Below, in pieces: positions 48,837-61,700 of a stretch of DNA of 64,000 nucleotides (its first letter is position 1; each line of letters opens with the position of its first letter). The notes beneath the pieces were generated by a model. The model saw only the letters and a program-made list of their open reading frames with translations. It was not told the DNA's origin and ran no database searches. Where the stretch lies: NCBI RefSeq assembly GCF_958979055.1, contig NC_084886.1, positions 48,191,654-48,255,653 on the forward strand, given 5' to 3'. The stretch is from Alnus glutinosa. Taxonomy: Eukaryota; Streptophyta; Magnoliopsida; Fagales; Betulaceae. The position numbers and the translations under genes were made by a program.

Positions 48837-50771
48837 TAGGGCTGGCAAAACTGGTCACCCGACACGACCTGTTTATGACCCGTTTAGACCCGCGACCCGT
48901 TTAGCCTAGACCCAAACACGACCTGTTTATGTTAACGGGTCGGGGCTCTAGACACGACACGACACGATTATTTCACGGGTCACCCGACACGACTCGTGAA
49001 CCCGTTTAACATAATGGGTCGAAACGACCCGTTTAGGTTTAAAAGGTTTTTTTTTTTAATTACTTTTTTTGGGGGGGAGGGGGGGCTGGAATTTTATTAA
49101 TAAATAAATTAAAACCAGCTGCTAAAATCACAAAAGTCATAAATTGGCAGGGTAAAAAAAAAAAAACTAAAATATGTAGCTTTATTTGCATTTCAACCGA
49201 AAAGAAGAAGAAGAAGGCAGCCAGCAGTTGTGAGCTGCATACAGGAAGCGATGCAGTGAGAATAATATTAACTAGGTCAGAAACACCAACGGTGGAACAA
49301 TGAAAACATACCTAAAAAATATTAACCTGAAAATTTATTCAATGAAGACTGGTTCTTAAATGCCAGATGCAAGCAAAAACACATTCTTGGATAATCCATG
49401 AATGATTAGGGAATCCAGAGAAACAGGGTACAGGCCAACATATCACACTTTCTTATTATACACATGTAAGCTCTACAGGCTGTACAGATCTAGAAGAACT
49501 ACAACAAAATGTTTGGTAGGTTTTTGTTCAAAGGTTTTTGACACTTATCTAGGTTCAGATTATGACCAAAATGTCGTCTGAATAAATCATATTCTCTGAG
49601 AAGCATTGTCAGTGTAATTGAGATAAAAAAAGGAAATAAGAGAGGAAGATGTATAAGTCAATATGACATGACCACATGGGTAAAAAATTCACTCAAGCTT
49701 AGCAAGTAACACATGCAAAGTTCAACACAATCTAAAATGTACAGTGCTGTTCATATGCATTTCTGATTCATCTTAAGGCTAGCCTAAAGATTTATAATAT
49801 GGGAGATAACCAATAGGAAAAAGAACCAATTAGATATTGGGCAAGCATCACACTGATCACAGATTATCGGATGATTCGGATTATGATTTTATAATTTATA
49901 GTTTATACCCACAAATCCACAATAATGAGGCTATAAAAAATTGAAAATAGAAATCATCTAACATATTACCGGCAGACCCGGCGGTACCGGACACGACATC
50001 GGCCGGAGAGAGAGCGGCACACTGGTAGAGAGACGGGGAGAGCAGAGGCTTGAGAGAGAGCGCATTGAGCGCGGGCTGCGCGGCGACTCGGCGAGGCTGA
50101 AGGAGAAGAGAAGGGCGGTGGCGTGGCGGCGCGGAGACTCGGCGAGGTTGAAGGAAAAGAGAAGGGCGGCGGCTGAAGGAAAATCCAAAAAAAAAAGCTA
50201 AGGTTTTATTTTCTTTCACTTTTTTGATTTTGCTCACTTTTCCGATTTTGATTTTTGAATCTTTTGAGTTTTTACGTTTTGTTTGTTTTTCTACTTTTTT
50301 GAACTTTTTTTACTTTTTTGAACTTTGAGTAATTGAGTATTTGAATCTTTTGTTTTCAGATAATAATTAAATAATAAATTAATAATTTGCCCATTTGCCC
50401 ATTTGGAAATTGGATTTCCTTTCAGAAGTTTCAGGCTTTCCCAGTTTCCCGATTACTTTTCGTCTTTTCCTATTTTCCAGCTTTCCCCCCAACTTTTTTT
50501 CTCATTCGGTAATTTCAGATTTCACTATTTCAGTAATTCTACAGTTTCTACTAATTCGGTTCGGCCCATTCCGAATTTCCAATTTTCCACCTTTCTCCGT
50601 TTTTCTTTTTTCTTTTTTAATTTTTTTAAAAAAAACCTAATCGTGTCCGGCGGGTGACTCGCCAGACCAATATAAACGGGTCAACCCGTTTATGACCCAA
50701 ACCCGTTTAAGGTAAACCAAAACCCGCTAATTTCGTGTCGTATTCGTGTTATGTCAAAATTGCCGGCCTTA
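48837..50771. mobile_element. Non-autonomous hAT element, 1,935 bp, with perfect 8-bp target duplication
   Basis: The ends TAGGGCTGGCAA (left) and TTGCCGGCCTTA (right) are near inverted copies. They are flanked by AATAAAAT on both sides (48829-48836 and 50772-50779), the 8-bp duplication hAT elements make. Just inside each end are repeats of ACCCGTTTA and CCCGACACGA words, dense at 48855-49035 and 50645-50740, which look like subterminal transposase sites. The interior has no transposase. It contains a G run (49072-49086), AT-rich sequence and a GC-rich block at 49975-50190. Confidence 0.88.
49975..50190 (-). repeat. GC-rich block with internal duplication inside the hAT element
   Basis: A block of about 215 bp is far richer in G and C than anything around it. 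It contains an internal direct repeat of about 47 bp built on ACTCGGCGAGG, AAGAGAAGGGCGG. On the minus strand an open frame crosses it and meets a GTAATA donor-like word near 49970, so it could be a captured 5' exon. It could also be the old first exon of the parent transposon. I do not recognise the peptide. Confidence 0.4.
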
Positions 50772-52739
50772 AATAAAATGACCCATATTCATTTTACTTG
50801 AAATAGATATGATCATATTATGTTTTTACGAGTGTTTTATGATTAAGTTGTTGTTAAAGTTTTTGTGTTAAAAAAAATAAAATACAAAAGTCAAAAAATA
50901 AAAATAAAATTTTAACCTATAATGGTGGGTGTTTTTAGCATGGGTGATGCTACTTCCACTAGTGCTTCTTCCTTTGATATATTTATAAATTTAATTATTT
51001 AATGACTAATATGATAAGTATCTTATAATTTTTTTTATAAGTTAATATAATTGAATGAAAATATAAAAAATATTTATGATTTTTCGTACATGTCAAATAC
51101 TGAAAAATATTTTCGACGATTTTTTTTTTTTTTTTTAAAAATGATTTCCCATAAAATATTTTACAATATAAATAATTTTACACCTAAAGCAAACGGAGCA
51201 TTAATACCAAATTGTTAGAAATTCAAATCTTTTTATTACCAGGGAAAATGCTTATAATTTTACTACAACTCCTAACTCACTTGACAATTTGTGTGAGTGT
51301 TACATGACAACCTAGAATGTATTCATCTATTCTGTTGTTTTTAGGAAAGTCCACAATTAACACGCTTGCATGAAATTGAATTTACAACTTTTCTTATGCT
51401 TCTTATAGCATTTTTAGTAGACTTACTAAATTTTATTAACCAAAATAACTAAACAAATATTTTTCATTATTTTAACTATCCATTTTTTTTTAAAGTACCA
51501 CCAACAGTTTTACATTTTAACACGGGTTATTATCATGTCAAACAACGTAGGCGAAAACAATGAAGTAAAAATTACTTTCATCTTTACAATTAGAATGGTC
51601 AGAAGTATTATAACTTTTGGTACAAGTTTTTTTCTCAAAAAAAATTGTATTCACATCATTAAAATATTAATGTAAAATAATATAAAAAAAACCTAAAAAA
51701 TTATGTTTAATTAAGATATACACATTGATCAACAATAATAATTTTTTTTTTAAAAAAAGAAATTGAATTATTTAAAAAAATTATTTTAAGAGTGGTTGGA
51801 ATCTGGTATAGTATCGCAGGAATATGGTGATGGTGGTCGGACATCACCAGATTCCGATAGAAATTTACAGATTCCGGCATCGGCGGATTCTGACCAGTAC
51901 TGAAATGTGGCTTGTCGGAATCCGTCGATGGTTGACGGATTCCGGCGATGGTCGACTGCTTGAGCGTGAAGGTCGACTACGTCGTTTAAAAGAGAGTCGA
52001 TTGCATTTGCCGTTTGGAGAAAATGATTTACGCTTTTAAATATTAAGCATTTTTTATTATTTTTCTTTTGACTATTATTTTCGTCCCTACCCAACACTAA
52101 AAAATATTGAAATCATTTTTTAAACGGAACATTTGATACTGTGCCTATAGGCTCCATTTACTTGAATTATTAACCATTCAAACCGCAAAATTGTTAAGTA
52201 AGTCTCTATCTCATAATGACGAGGACGAAAATCTCCTACCGAGAATCCCATTATTACTTTGCCCCTCCTCTTTTGACGGGTTTATAAGGGAGAGCCCACA
52301 TAAAGAGAAACCCGACGGAAGAAGGGAGCCCTACTCAAAGAGGACCCCTCTCACAATCCTTATATTACCCGAAACTGAATCCGAATCCGAATCCTCGTAA
52401 GAGACAACCGCTGGGATAGAAATTAATTAAAATTCATTCAATCATGTTGAGCTAATCGAACAAAGGTACTGGCCACCGGTTCCACCGGTAAAGGCTAGCA
52501 CGGTTCGTCTATTAAATTCCTGCATTTATAAATCAGACTTAAAAACCCTTTTCTCTAAGTAACCTGTAAAGCATCAGTAACTACAGCTCACTAAAGACCT
52601 CTTCCAAGGCGGGAACGAACTGCGCTTTCCCTCCGAATTTCTCTGAATCTGTTTCCCATTTTCCTTCAATCACATTATCCAAAATCCCCAATCATCCCCC
52701 ATAACCCTAAAATTCGCCAATTCCCCAAACCCTAATTCG

Positions 52740-55700
52740 ATGGACAAAGCCGAGGAGAAGGACGAGCCTGTGCTGGCGACGGAGCTCAGCCCCGAAGGCC
52801 TCCGGCCGGCGGTGCGGCGCAGTGTTCGCCGGAAATTGGTTCAATCAACGCTGTTCCCGCCAAAACCCCAGGAGCGCGAAGAGAACGGCGATCAGAAGGG
52901 TGAGAAGAGCTGTGGCGAAGATGAGGACGGTGAGGAGGCAGAGTTCTGTGGGAGTCAGAGCAAGAAGAGGAAGCCCAAAGGAAAGGCAATGCCCCAACCT
53001 AGAGCTTCTAAGAAGGTGAATTACGGGAGAATTTTGATGCTTAATTGGCTTAATTTTGATAATTATTGTAGATTACGTGTTGGAGTTAGTTGTTGTGGTG
53101 TGTAATTCTCTGCTTGGTTACTGAGAAAACTTTGGAAATTAAAAGGAAAAAGAAAAAAGAAGACTTTGACGCTAATTCAAGTACTTGGATTAGTTTAGTT
53201 TCAGAAGGAACTATAATAGTAAGATTAAAATCAATACATTTATTTTCTTAGCAGTTGAAGGAGAAGCGACCGGTGAATACTACACCCAAGAAAACATTGA
53301 CTAATTCAATAAAGTGTGAAGCTGTTTCACCACCAATTACTGATTTGCGGTTTGAGGCAAAGATGTCGGCTGAGGTCAGTCACCATGTATTATGCAGTGT
53401 TTTATATTAATAGTGTTCTCAAATTTTTGTTTGATAGGCAGATTCATCTTGTATTGCTGGAATTTGATCATTAGATATACTAACAACCCAAGAAAAGCAC
53501 TAGTCACATTATTTATTAAAAAATAAAAAAAAAGCACTAGTCACATGTGCGCTGAAAGAGTAACAAATACAAGAGTTAATTGTAACTTATCCACTGCCCA
53601 TCTGTGTGGGGTTTCATTAAGATATATAGTAAATACAAGATGTGGTTGTTATACAGGATATGCTCTGTTGCAAATCTGTTACAGAAGATCTAAGTGGTTA
53701 CAGAGGATAGAGTATGCAATCTGACTTTGAATTCAAATGTGTGCCAAGATCCTTGGTGTCATTTGAATTTGAATGAAATTGATCGTTATCTTCAACATCC
53801 TCCCGGAAGTTCAATAGGAGAGAATTCACGTTTAACTTGGAGCAGGGAGTGTGAAATCTTGAGGAGACAATTGGCTTTGTTAGTACGTCGGCTATTTGAT
53901 ATGTACTAGGAGTAAAACAAACCTTGAGAGCATTTGTAGCAACCTTTTCACGAACAAAGTTAAAATCGATTTCCACATGCTTGGTCCGAGCATGAAAAAT
54001 TAGATTGAATGAAAGATAGGTTGGTCCGATATTATCACACCATAATTCGGGTGGGGATTGGAGGAACACTCCAAGATCACGCATTAATTTTTGAATCCAC
54101 TAAAGTTCAGCTGTTGTGCTTGCAAGAGACTTATATTCGGCTTCCGTACTAGAACGTGAGACAGTTGGTTGTTTGTGGGATCGCCATGAGATTAAATTTC
54201 TCCCCAAGAAAACACAATATCCTCAAGTGGATTTGCGGTTGTCTAGGCAACCAGCCCAATCCGTATCCGAGTAAGCAGCCTGTTGATAAGAAGGGTTGTG
54301 TTTATCAGTCTTCATTTCCGTGGAAAAGTATTTGGAAAGTTAATGTTCCCCCGAAAGTGGTTTTCTTTGTTTGGAAGGCAACTTTAGGGAAAACTTTAAC
54401 TTTGGATAACTTACGAAAGAGAAACATTATCGTGATGGAATGGTGCTCTATGTGTAAGACCTCTCGAGAATCCATTGACCATTTGTTTCTGCATTGTATG
54501 GTGGCTACAGAATTGTGGAGGACGATTCTGCAATTGTTTGGGGTGGAGTGGGTAATGCCGGGGTCGGTGAAAGATATGTTGGGGAGTTGGAGGGGTCAGA
54601 AGGGTAATCGGACTTTGATACCGATTTGGCGCATGGCTCCGTTGTGTTTGATGTGGTGCGTTTGGAGGGAACGGAATGCACGTTGTTTTGAAGATTGTGA
54701 GACTGGTTTGTTGAATTTGAAGAGAAAGATGCTACAAATGTTGTTTATGTGGAGAGAAAGAATTCAGTTAATGCATGAATGTTCTTATTTTGATTTTTTA
54801 GATAGGTGTTCTCTTTGTTCTTTATATTAGGGGCTCCTTGTATACGTCCTGTGTACTATGGGTTGCGCCCCTTTGCGCCTTTTCAATATATTTTACTTAT
54901 AAAAAAAAAAAAGTAGTAATCCATTTGTGACTGTGTGTTTGAGATACTGTAAGATCCATTTTACAGCTTGCCAATGAGGCTTTGTTGGTTTATACATGAA
55001 TTGACACACAATTAACAAAGAAAGCCAAATATGGGCATGTGAGTGACAAATACTGTAATGAACCAATTGTGATCCGAAAGAGAGAATGGCCGTCAACTGG
55101 ATCTCCTTCAAATGCTGATAACGAATGTAAGGAAGACATAGGTGATAATATGGGTTTGGCTTCCAGCATATTTGTCTTCTTTAAGAGATCCATAATGTAT
55201 CTTCTATGTGATAATAGAAGTCCCAAGTGTAGAGGAATGACTTCCACGCCCAAGAAGAAATTAATAGGACCAAGGTTTTTGACCACAAATTCCATGCACA
55301 ACTGCTGTAGAAGATCATCCATGGCAAAGGATGTGGATGCAGTGATAATAATATCATCTACATAGATAAGAATAAACATAGTGACACTTTTAGATTTCAA
55401 TGTAAAAAGAGATGAATCAGCCTGGGACCCAACAAACTCAAGATCAATTAACTTGCTAGTGAGCCAAAAAGACCACGCTCTTGGCACTTGCTTTAGGCCA
55501 TAAATGGCTTTATGAAGCTTGCATACGTGTGATGACTTGTCTGGATGAGAAAAACCAGGTGGTTGAGTCATGAATACCTCTTCGGATAGAAATCCATGAA
55601 GAAAGGCATTTTGTATATTGATCTACTGAATGGACCAACCAGCTGAATATGCAATTGAAAGTACTGTTTTGATGGTTGTAGGTTTCACTATTGGACTGAA

Positions 55701-58700
55701 TGTCTCCCCGAAATCAACCCCCTTTTGTTGATGAAAGCCATTAGCGACAAGCCGTGCTTTGTGCCTTTCTATAGAACCATCCGCCTTACAGTTCAACTTA
55801 AACACCCATTTGCAACCTACAATATTGCGTGCATATGATTTTGGAACCAAAGACCATGTTTGATGGTGCAATAATGCATTAAACTCCAGCTGATGACATT
55901 CCTCCATTCTAGTATTTTAATAACAGTTGAGAAGCATGTAGGTTCCTGCAAGGAAGGGTCAAAAGTGGTAGCCATTAAGGCTCTAGAAATGGGATACCTC
56001 ACGGTTCCATCATTGAATTGTCTTGGCTTGGTAATGGCATGTTATGCTCTTGTGGTCATGTGATGAGCCCTAGATGATAATTGAGAGATATTTGAAGTTG
56101 TAGCCACAACTGGTTCTGCTGGATTAGAGATTGGATGTGCTTTGGATGGCTGAGCAAGAGTATGTATTGGAGTGGAAGTGACAGACATTGGAAGAGGGAG
56201 AGAAATGGGTAATGAGATAGTTGTTAATGGGGAATTTGAGGAATGTAGGGGCTTGATAGCATAAGGAAAACATTTTCATTGAAAACCACATCATAGGAAA
56301 TATAGAGTTTTTGAGTTGGACGATTGAAACACTTATAGCCTTTATGAAGAGAACTGTAGCCCAAGAACACACTTTTTGGATCTTAACTCAAATTTATGGT
56401 TGTTATAGGATCTGAGATGGGGAAAGCATGCACACCCAAAGATTCACAAAAAGTGATAATTGGGTGGTTTTTGATTTAATTTTTCAAATGGTGGCAGATT
56501 GCCTAAAATGGGTGTAGGCATGCGATTAATCAAATAACAAGAAGTTTGACATGCTTCATCCCAAAAAAGTTTGGGGATGGAGCTTTCTTCAAATAATGCC
56601 AGAGAGGTTTCTATGAGGTGCCGATGTTTTCGTTCCACATAACCATTTTGTTGGTGAGTGTGGGCATGAAAGTCTATGAACTATTCCACTTTGATTAAAG
56701 AAAGTATGTAGGCGACGGTATTCCCCTCCCCAATCTGTTTGAATGGTTTTGTTTTAGTGATTTAACAGTCTCTCAAACATGGCCCGGAAGCGTATGAACA
56801 CAGAATAGACATCATATTTGCATTGGATAGGATATAGCCATGTAAAGTGACTAAAAGAATCAATAAACGAAACATATTATTTATTCCCATGAAATGAAGT
56901 TACTGGGGAAGGACCTCATACATCTGAGAAAATTAAATCCAAAGGTCTAGACGAAACAGAATTGGAAGAAGGAAATGCAAGCTGGTGGCTTTTGGACTGT
57001 AGACATGTAGAACATAAAGCTACCGATTTATTTGAAGAGACAAAGAGACCAAACTGAGACAGAATTCGACGAACCGTACGGAAGTCTGGATGGCCCAAGC
57101 GTCGATGCCAATGAGCTTGAGACATATGTTCACCAACCATTGCTTGAGGAGTAGACATGGTGATAGTGGATGGCTGGAACTGGTAGAGTCCATTGCTAAG
57201 TGGTCCTTGATGAAGAGGGATCCGAGTTTTGCAATCCTTAGTCACAAGCAAATTTACTAACAGATATTAGATTTTTGCAAATGTTAGGAACATGAAGAAG
57301 TTGCTGTAAAAGAAAGTTACGGTGGGGAGAAGGTAGTAAAGCAGAGCTAATGTGGCTGATATTCAAACCAGTCCAATTTCCAACTCAGATCTGATCATGG
57401 CCACTATATTCCTCAGCTGATATAGTTAAGTTTTGCATGTCACTCGTTAGATGGTGCGCTGCACCAGTATCAGGGTACCAATTCTCATTGCGAGAGATGG
57501 CAGGGGAGGAATAGTAAGCCTATGGAGCGTTGGAAGTCTAATTCTGGAAAGCATGATTAAACCTTTGATAACAGGTTTTTGCAGTATGCCTTGGCTTCAC
57601 ATTCTTGGCAAGTTGGATGATTTGTTCCTAAAAAAGTAGAGTTAGAATAGCCACGGCCTCTGGGAGGGGATGAGTTTCCACGGCCACAATAGTATCTGCC
57701 TCTAGATGAAGGTCCACGTCCTCAGTTGTATGATGGACCACCTCTGCCATGGGGGGCAGGGCCACGGGCAGACATATTGGCTGAAGACTGAGATAAATTT
57801 GGAGATGCTTGGTTGTGTTCCAAACGCATCTCGTAAGTGAGGAGGTTACCATAGATTGCTTCTATGGATGAGGAATCAACTCTGGTGGTGATCGAGGTTA
57901 CAAAAGGATCATATTTTGTACCCGAACTTGCAAGCAAAAAAGAAATAGATTGAAACTCAGTAATAGGTTGGCCAACTGCTACCAACGTATCGTTAAGGGT
58001 CTTCAGTTGCTGAAAGTATTCAGCAATGGAAGTATTCCTTTTCTTTATAGTTGCCAATTGGAAATGCACTTGCATCACAGAGGTGGAAGACTCGGCCTTG
58101 TACATTATTTCAAGGGATAACCAGAGCTCCCAAGATGTTGTACAACTAATGATATTGGAGATGATTGATTCAGAGAGTGGTGACCAGTAGATTGAGGACG
58201 ATTTGGTCTTGTTGGCACCAAGTTTGGTATTCTGGATTGTTGATGGTTGGTGGAGCTCTAGCAGTAGTAGAGGTATTGAGGATCGTTTTTGAAGGTGGAG
58301 TAGTATCATCAACAAAACAATAACTGTTGTTGCCGAGAAGGTATGGATGAATGGCCATTTTCTAGACCGTGGAATTTTTGTTGGTGAGCTTGACAAAATT
58401 TTGCAAGCTGGAAAAAGTGATGGTGGAGGGGGCATTTGATGTAACGGTGGAGGTGGCACTTGAGGTTGACATGATGAGCTTAGGATCGTAAAAGAGACGT
58501 TAGTCTTGAAAAAGCTTTGATACCATGAAAGAGTAACAAATACAAGAGTTTATTGTAACTTGTTCACTGCCCATCTATGTGGGTTTTCTTTAAGAAATAG
58601 TGTAAATACAAGATGTGGTTGTTATACAAGATATGCTCTGTTGCAACTCTGTTACAAAAAATCTAAGTGGTTACAGAGGATAAAGTATACAATCAGACTT

Positions 58701-61700
58701 TTGAATTCAATGTGTGCCAAGATCCTTGGTGTCATTTGAATTTGAATGAGATTGATTGTTATCATGTGCTATCACCCCAAAATCTATTTGGAGCTTCCCT
58801 AAAATCACTTATAAAGCTTAGTTTATATAGTAAGCAATGTAGGACTTAACACTCATGAGTTTCTTTATAAACTATCCACTTTATGTGGGCTACTCATTTT
58901 TCCAATGTAGGACCAATGTGTCACAATCTCTCCCCTTAAACCCTTGACGTCTTCGTCAGGGCTACGTCATGCAGTGTTCCAGTACCACATGACGTTACTA
59001 AGTGGCTCTGAAAACATTTGTAACGATCCCGAAAAAACACTAGTCACACTTGCGTTATCACTCCAAAATGACTAGTCAATTTGGAGTTTCCTTAGAATTA
59101 CTTATAAACTCCTATTTCACCTAACAAGTAAGTAATGTGAGATTTAACACCCATGAGTGTCTTTATAAACCATCAACTCAATGTGAGCTACTCATATTCT
59201 CAATATGGGACCGGAGTGTTACAGATATCCTTATCATTGAGTGGTTATTACTTACTAACTCATGCTATGAGTAATATGAATTAGTTATCCAAAAACAGAA
59301 AAATAAAGAATAAAGAATAAACTGCAAATTAGTTAAGGTACTTGCACTTCTTTGGTGTCTTTAGTGTTGCTTTTGGAATTTTCAGTTGCATGAAAACTTT
59401 GGCTTGAATCTTAAAAGTGATTGTACTTGGGCTTATTTGCTTCATGTCTGTGAACAGTAATATTCACTGTGTTGCTCTAAGCGTCTTTCTTTTGTGTTTG
59501 ATCAGGAAAATTTGCGGATGTTTGCAGGGAAGCAAATACATCCCTTTTTCTCATCGTGGAAAGTGGGTAAGAAAAATCAAGAGCTGACTGAAGCAGGCGG
59601 TAGTTGGTGCTCAGTTGACAGAAGGGATAAACGAATTACTTGTGGCCCAATTCATGTATTTGAAACGATTCAAGTATGGATAAATTTAACAATTGCATTA
59701 CATACCGAATTTTAATGTCTGTATTTATGTTTCTCTCCTGTGGTGAAACTTAAAATTTCTGGTATGCAGGACGATGAAGCATTTCTTGACTGGAGAAACT
59801 GGACATTTTGTGATGACACCATTATCAATGCCAATCATGGTTTAGAGAACACATCATTGTCAGTTTATGAAGGCTCTGCTGGGTTGTTGCATATTGACAA
59901 CCTTCCTATCATTTTACATCCCTGTGATACATCAACCTTACAGAACGAAGTGTCTTTGGATCAGCATCCTAGTAAACATGAACATTCACCTGAGCTGGTA
60001 TGTACTGCATCATTCACCTTAATACACTGATTCTTTCTTTTAATTGCCTTTTATCCCTAGGGAATTTTAGATGTCACCATTATCTGAATTGTTTGTAGAG
60101 TCTCTACATTTCATGTAGTGATTTTACAGTCATCCATATGAATTACTGTCAGGACTATGAGGTGGATAAAGTTGGTTTATTTTCTGGGCATACCAGCTGT
60201 CTAAGGAAGTCAGACACTGAGGAGCAAAGTAGATTTCTTCAGGAAAGGTCAAAATTTTCATATTCAAATACTCCATGTGATATATATAACTGTTGTTAGC
60301 CTTGTACATGGTGATATGGTAGCAAATATCCGCTATTTTATGCTCTCTAGTAGTGCTGGTGCTAAGTTAGAAAATAGCATTTATATGAAGCCACATGATT
60401 CTAGAAAATTACCACATTATGTGATTGCCTTGTTTTCTTCATCCATCTCTGCACCTGTACTTTCTAGTTGGTGAACAATGTTGTTGTAATATCAAATTTG
60501 GAGCATTTGTTGAGGAATGATATAAATCAGTCGTACTAAGTTCCTGATCCAATTATTTGACAGTTTTTCCCACACAATCGGGGTTGTGTAAACAGAAAAT
60601 AGTGACTTCATAGTAATTTTTTTTTTACAATAATTAGTATTCTTTTTTATATATTAGATTATACACCGGTTGTTCTGCCGCTTTCCCCCCTGTCCCCCCA
60701 GTTATACCTATATTAGAGACACTTATTAGGCTTTCAATCGTGTATGCATGATTCTCAGCTGGAGTTGCTGGATGTTGAGATTGCTGTCATTTTTGCTGCA
60801 ATTGCAGGATGATGTCATATTATGCTGGTCCTGGTAATCAGCTCGAGGGTTCCTTATGGACTTACAAGTACAAGCCAAAGAAGGCCATGGAGGTCAGATA
60901 TCTTGAACCAGTTTTTCTTTGTATCAATGTTGTGTGATTCAATTTTTGATGGTACCTAAATAGATTGACATCTTTTTCCTTTTCTCCAGTTTCTCATCGG
61001 AGATGATGTACTTTTACTTTTCATAATACTTTTTGGTGTCTTGCAGGTATGTGGTAATGATGAAGCTGTGAAGTTTTTGAGTGATTGGCTACGTCTTTGG
61101 CATGCAAGAGGTTCCCATACCAGCAAAGATCAGGCTGGTGGTGATCAATGTAACATGCAGGATGATGACTATTACTGTTCTCGTAATGACTCTGATTCAG
61201 AAGAAATAGATGAAGAGGATAGACTAAAGAATGTTCTCTTGGTTACAGGACCAATAGGGGTATGTACAAATATTTTCATCTTAACCTCACTTTTTTATTT
61301 TTTCTTTGCTTGAAGTTTGGCATGTTTTTCTGGTTTCTGTACCTGAAGTTGCAAAGTCATTGAAGTTTGGGACCATCATCATTGCATATTTGAAGAACCT
61401 TGTTTCCTTTATCATATCTTAGCACGTGCGTAAACTCATGGCAGTTTTGGCTATCTGTTAGTGAGTTCTCTTGGTAATATCAATTTGAAAGCTAGTAACA
61501 TAGTTTCCTTGTTTGAGGTTCATTTGTTTGTTAATAATTTTTTTTTTCTTATTGTAGTTTCTTTTCAATTTGAAAAAAATACTATTATTTAGGGATCTTG
61601 AAGATGATAGTAACATAGTTTCCTTGTTTGAGGTTCGTTGGGTGGTAATAATTTTTTTTTTCAAGTTTCTTTTCAATTTGAAAAAAATACTATTATTTAG

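Larger units (their letters stand above)
46298..52739. other. Long intergenic region between divergent LysM and ELG1 genes
   Basis: No gene is supported. In order it holds the LysM-gene leader and promoter, AT-rich DNA (46800-47850), an AGCATT-type MITE (47887-48535), a hAT element (48837-50771), fragments of GTAAAATATTTT-type TIR elements (about 51050-51200 and 51590-52135), and the ELG1 promoter (52150-52739). The promoter includes a GAATCC repeat near 52377-52395. Confidence 0.65.
53553..58764 (-). mobile_element. Ty1/Copia retrotransposon fossil inserted in the TRIM
   Basis: Read on the minus strand, the order is: LTR (58764-58526), a Met-tRNA-type primer site (58525-58514, TGGTATCAAAGC), gag region (about 58460-57700), protease and integrase region (about 57600-56440), reverse transcriptase (about 55910-54920), RNase H (about 54290-53700), a purine tract and the second LTR (53797-53553). 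Coding words such as LVYVDD-like IYVDDIIIT and KTKHVEID-like [11 protein letters not shown] support the Copia order (integrase before RT). The element is broken, with roughly five or more interruptions plus a LINE insertion. The two LTRs differ at about 20 of 240 positions by eye, suggesting an age of several million years. It lies antisense to ELG1. Confidence 0.9.
53479..59223 (-). mobile_element. TRIM-like LTR element (outer element of a nest) in ELG1 intron 2
   Basis: An LTR of about 205 bp lies at 59019-59223. Its partner is split by a later insertion into 53479-53552 and 58765-58925. The shared words include CACTAGTCAC, TATCAC, CCAAAAT, TTGGAG, CATGAGT and CTTTATAAAC. Only about 93 bp lie between the LTRs (58926-59018), beginning on the minus strand with a primer-site-like word. 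GATAT flanks both outer ends (53474-53478 and 59224-59228), the 5-bp duplication of LTR elements. No coding sequence is present, as is normal for TRIMs. It is an old fossil, clearly diverged between LTRs. Confidence 0.75.

Noticed and set aside
49896-50237. 113-codon minus-strand frame as a gene
   Set aside because: It lies inside a hAT element and is Arg/Pro/Ser-rich from a GC-rich duplicated block. No homology is recognised; kept only as a possible captured fragment.
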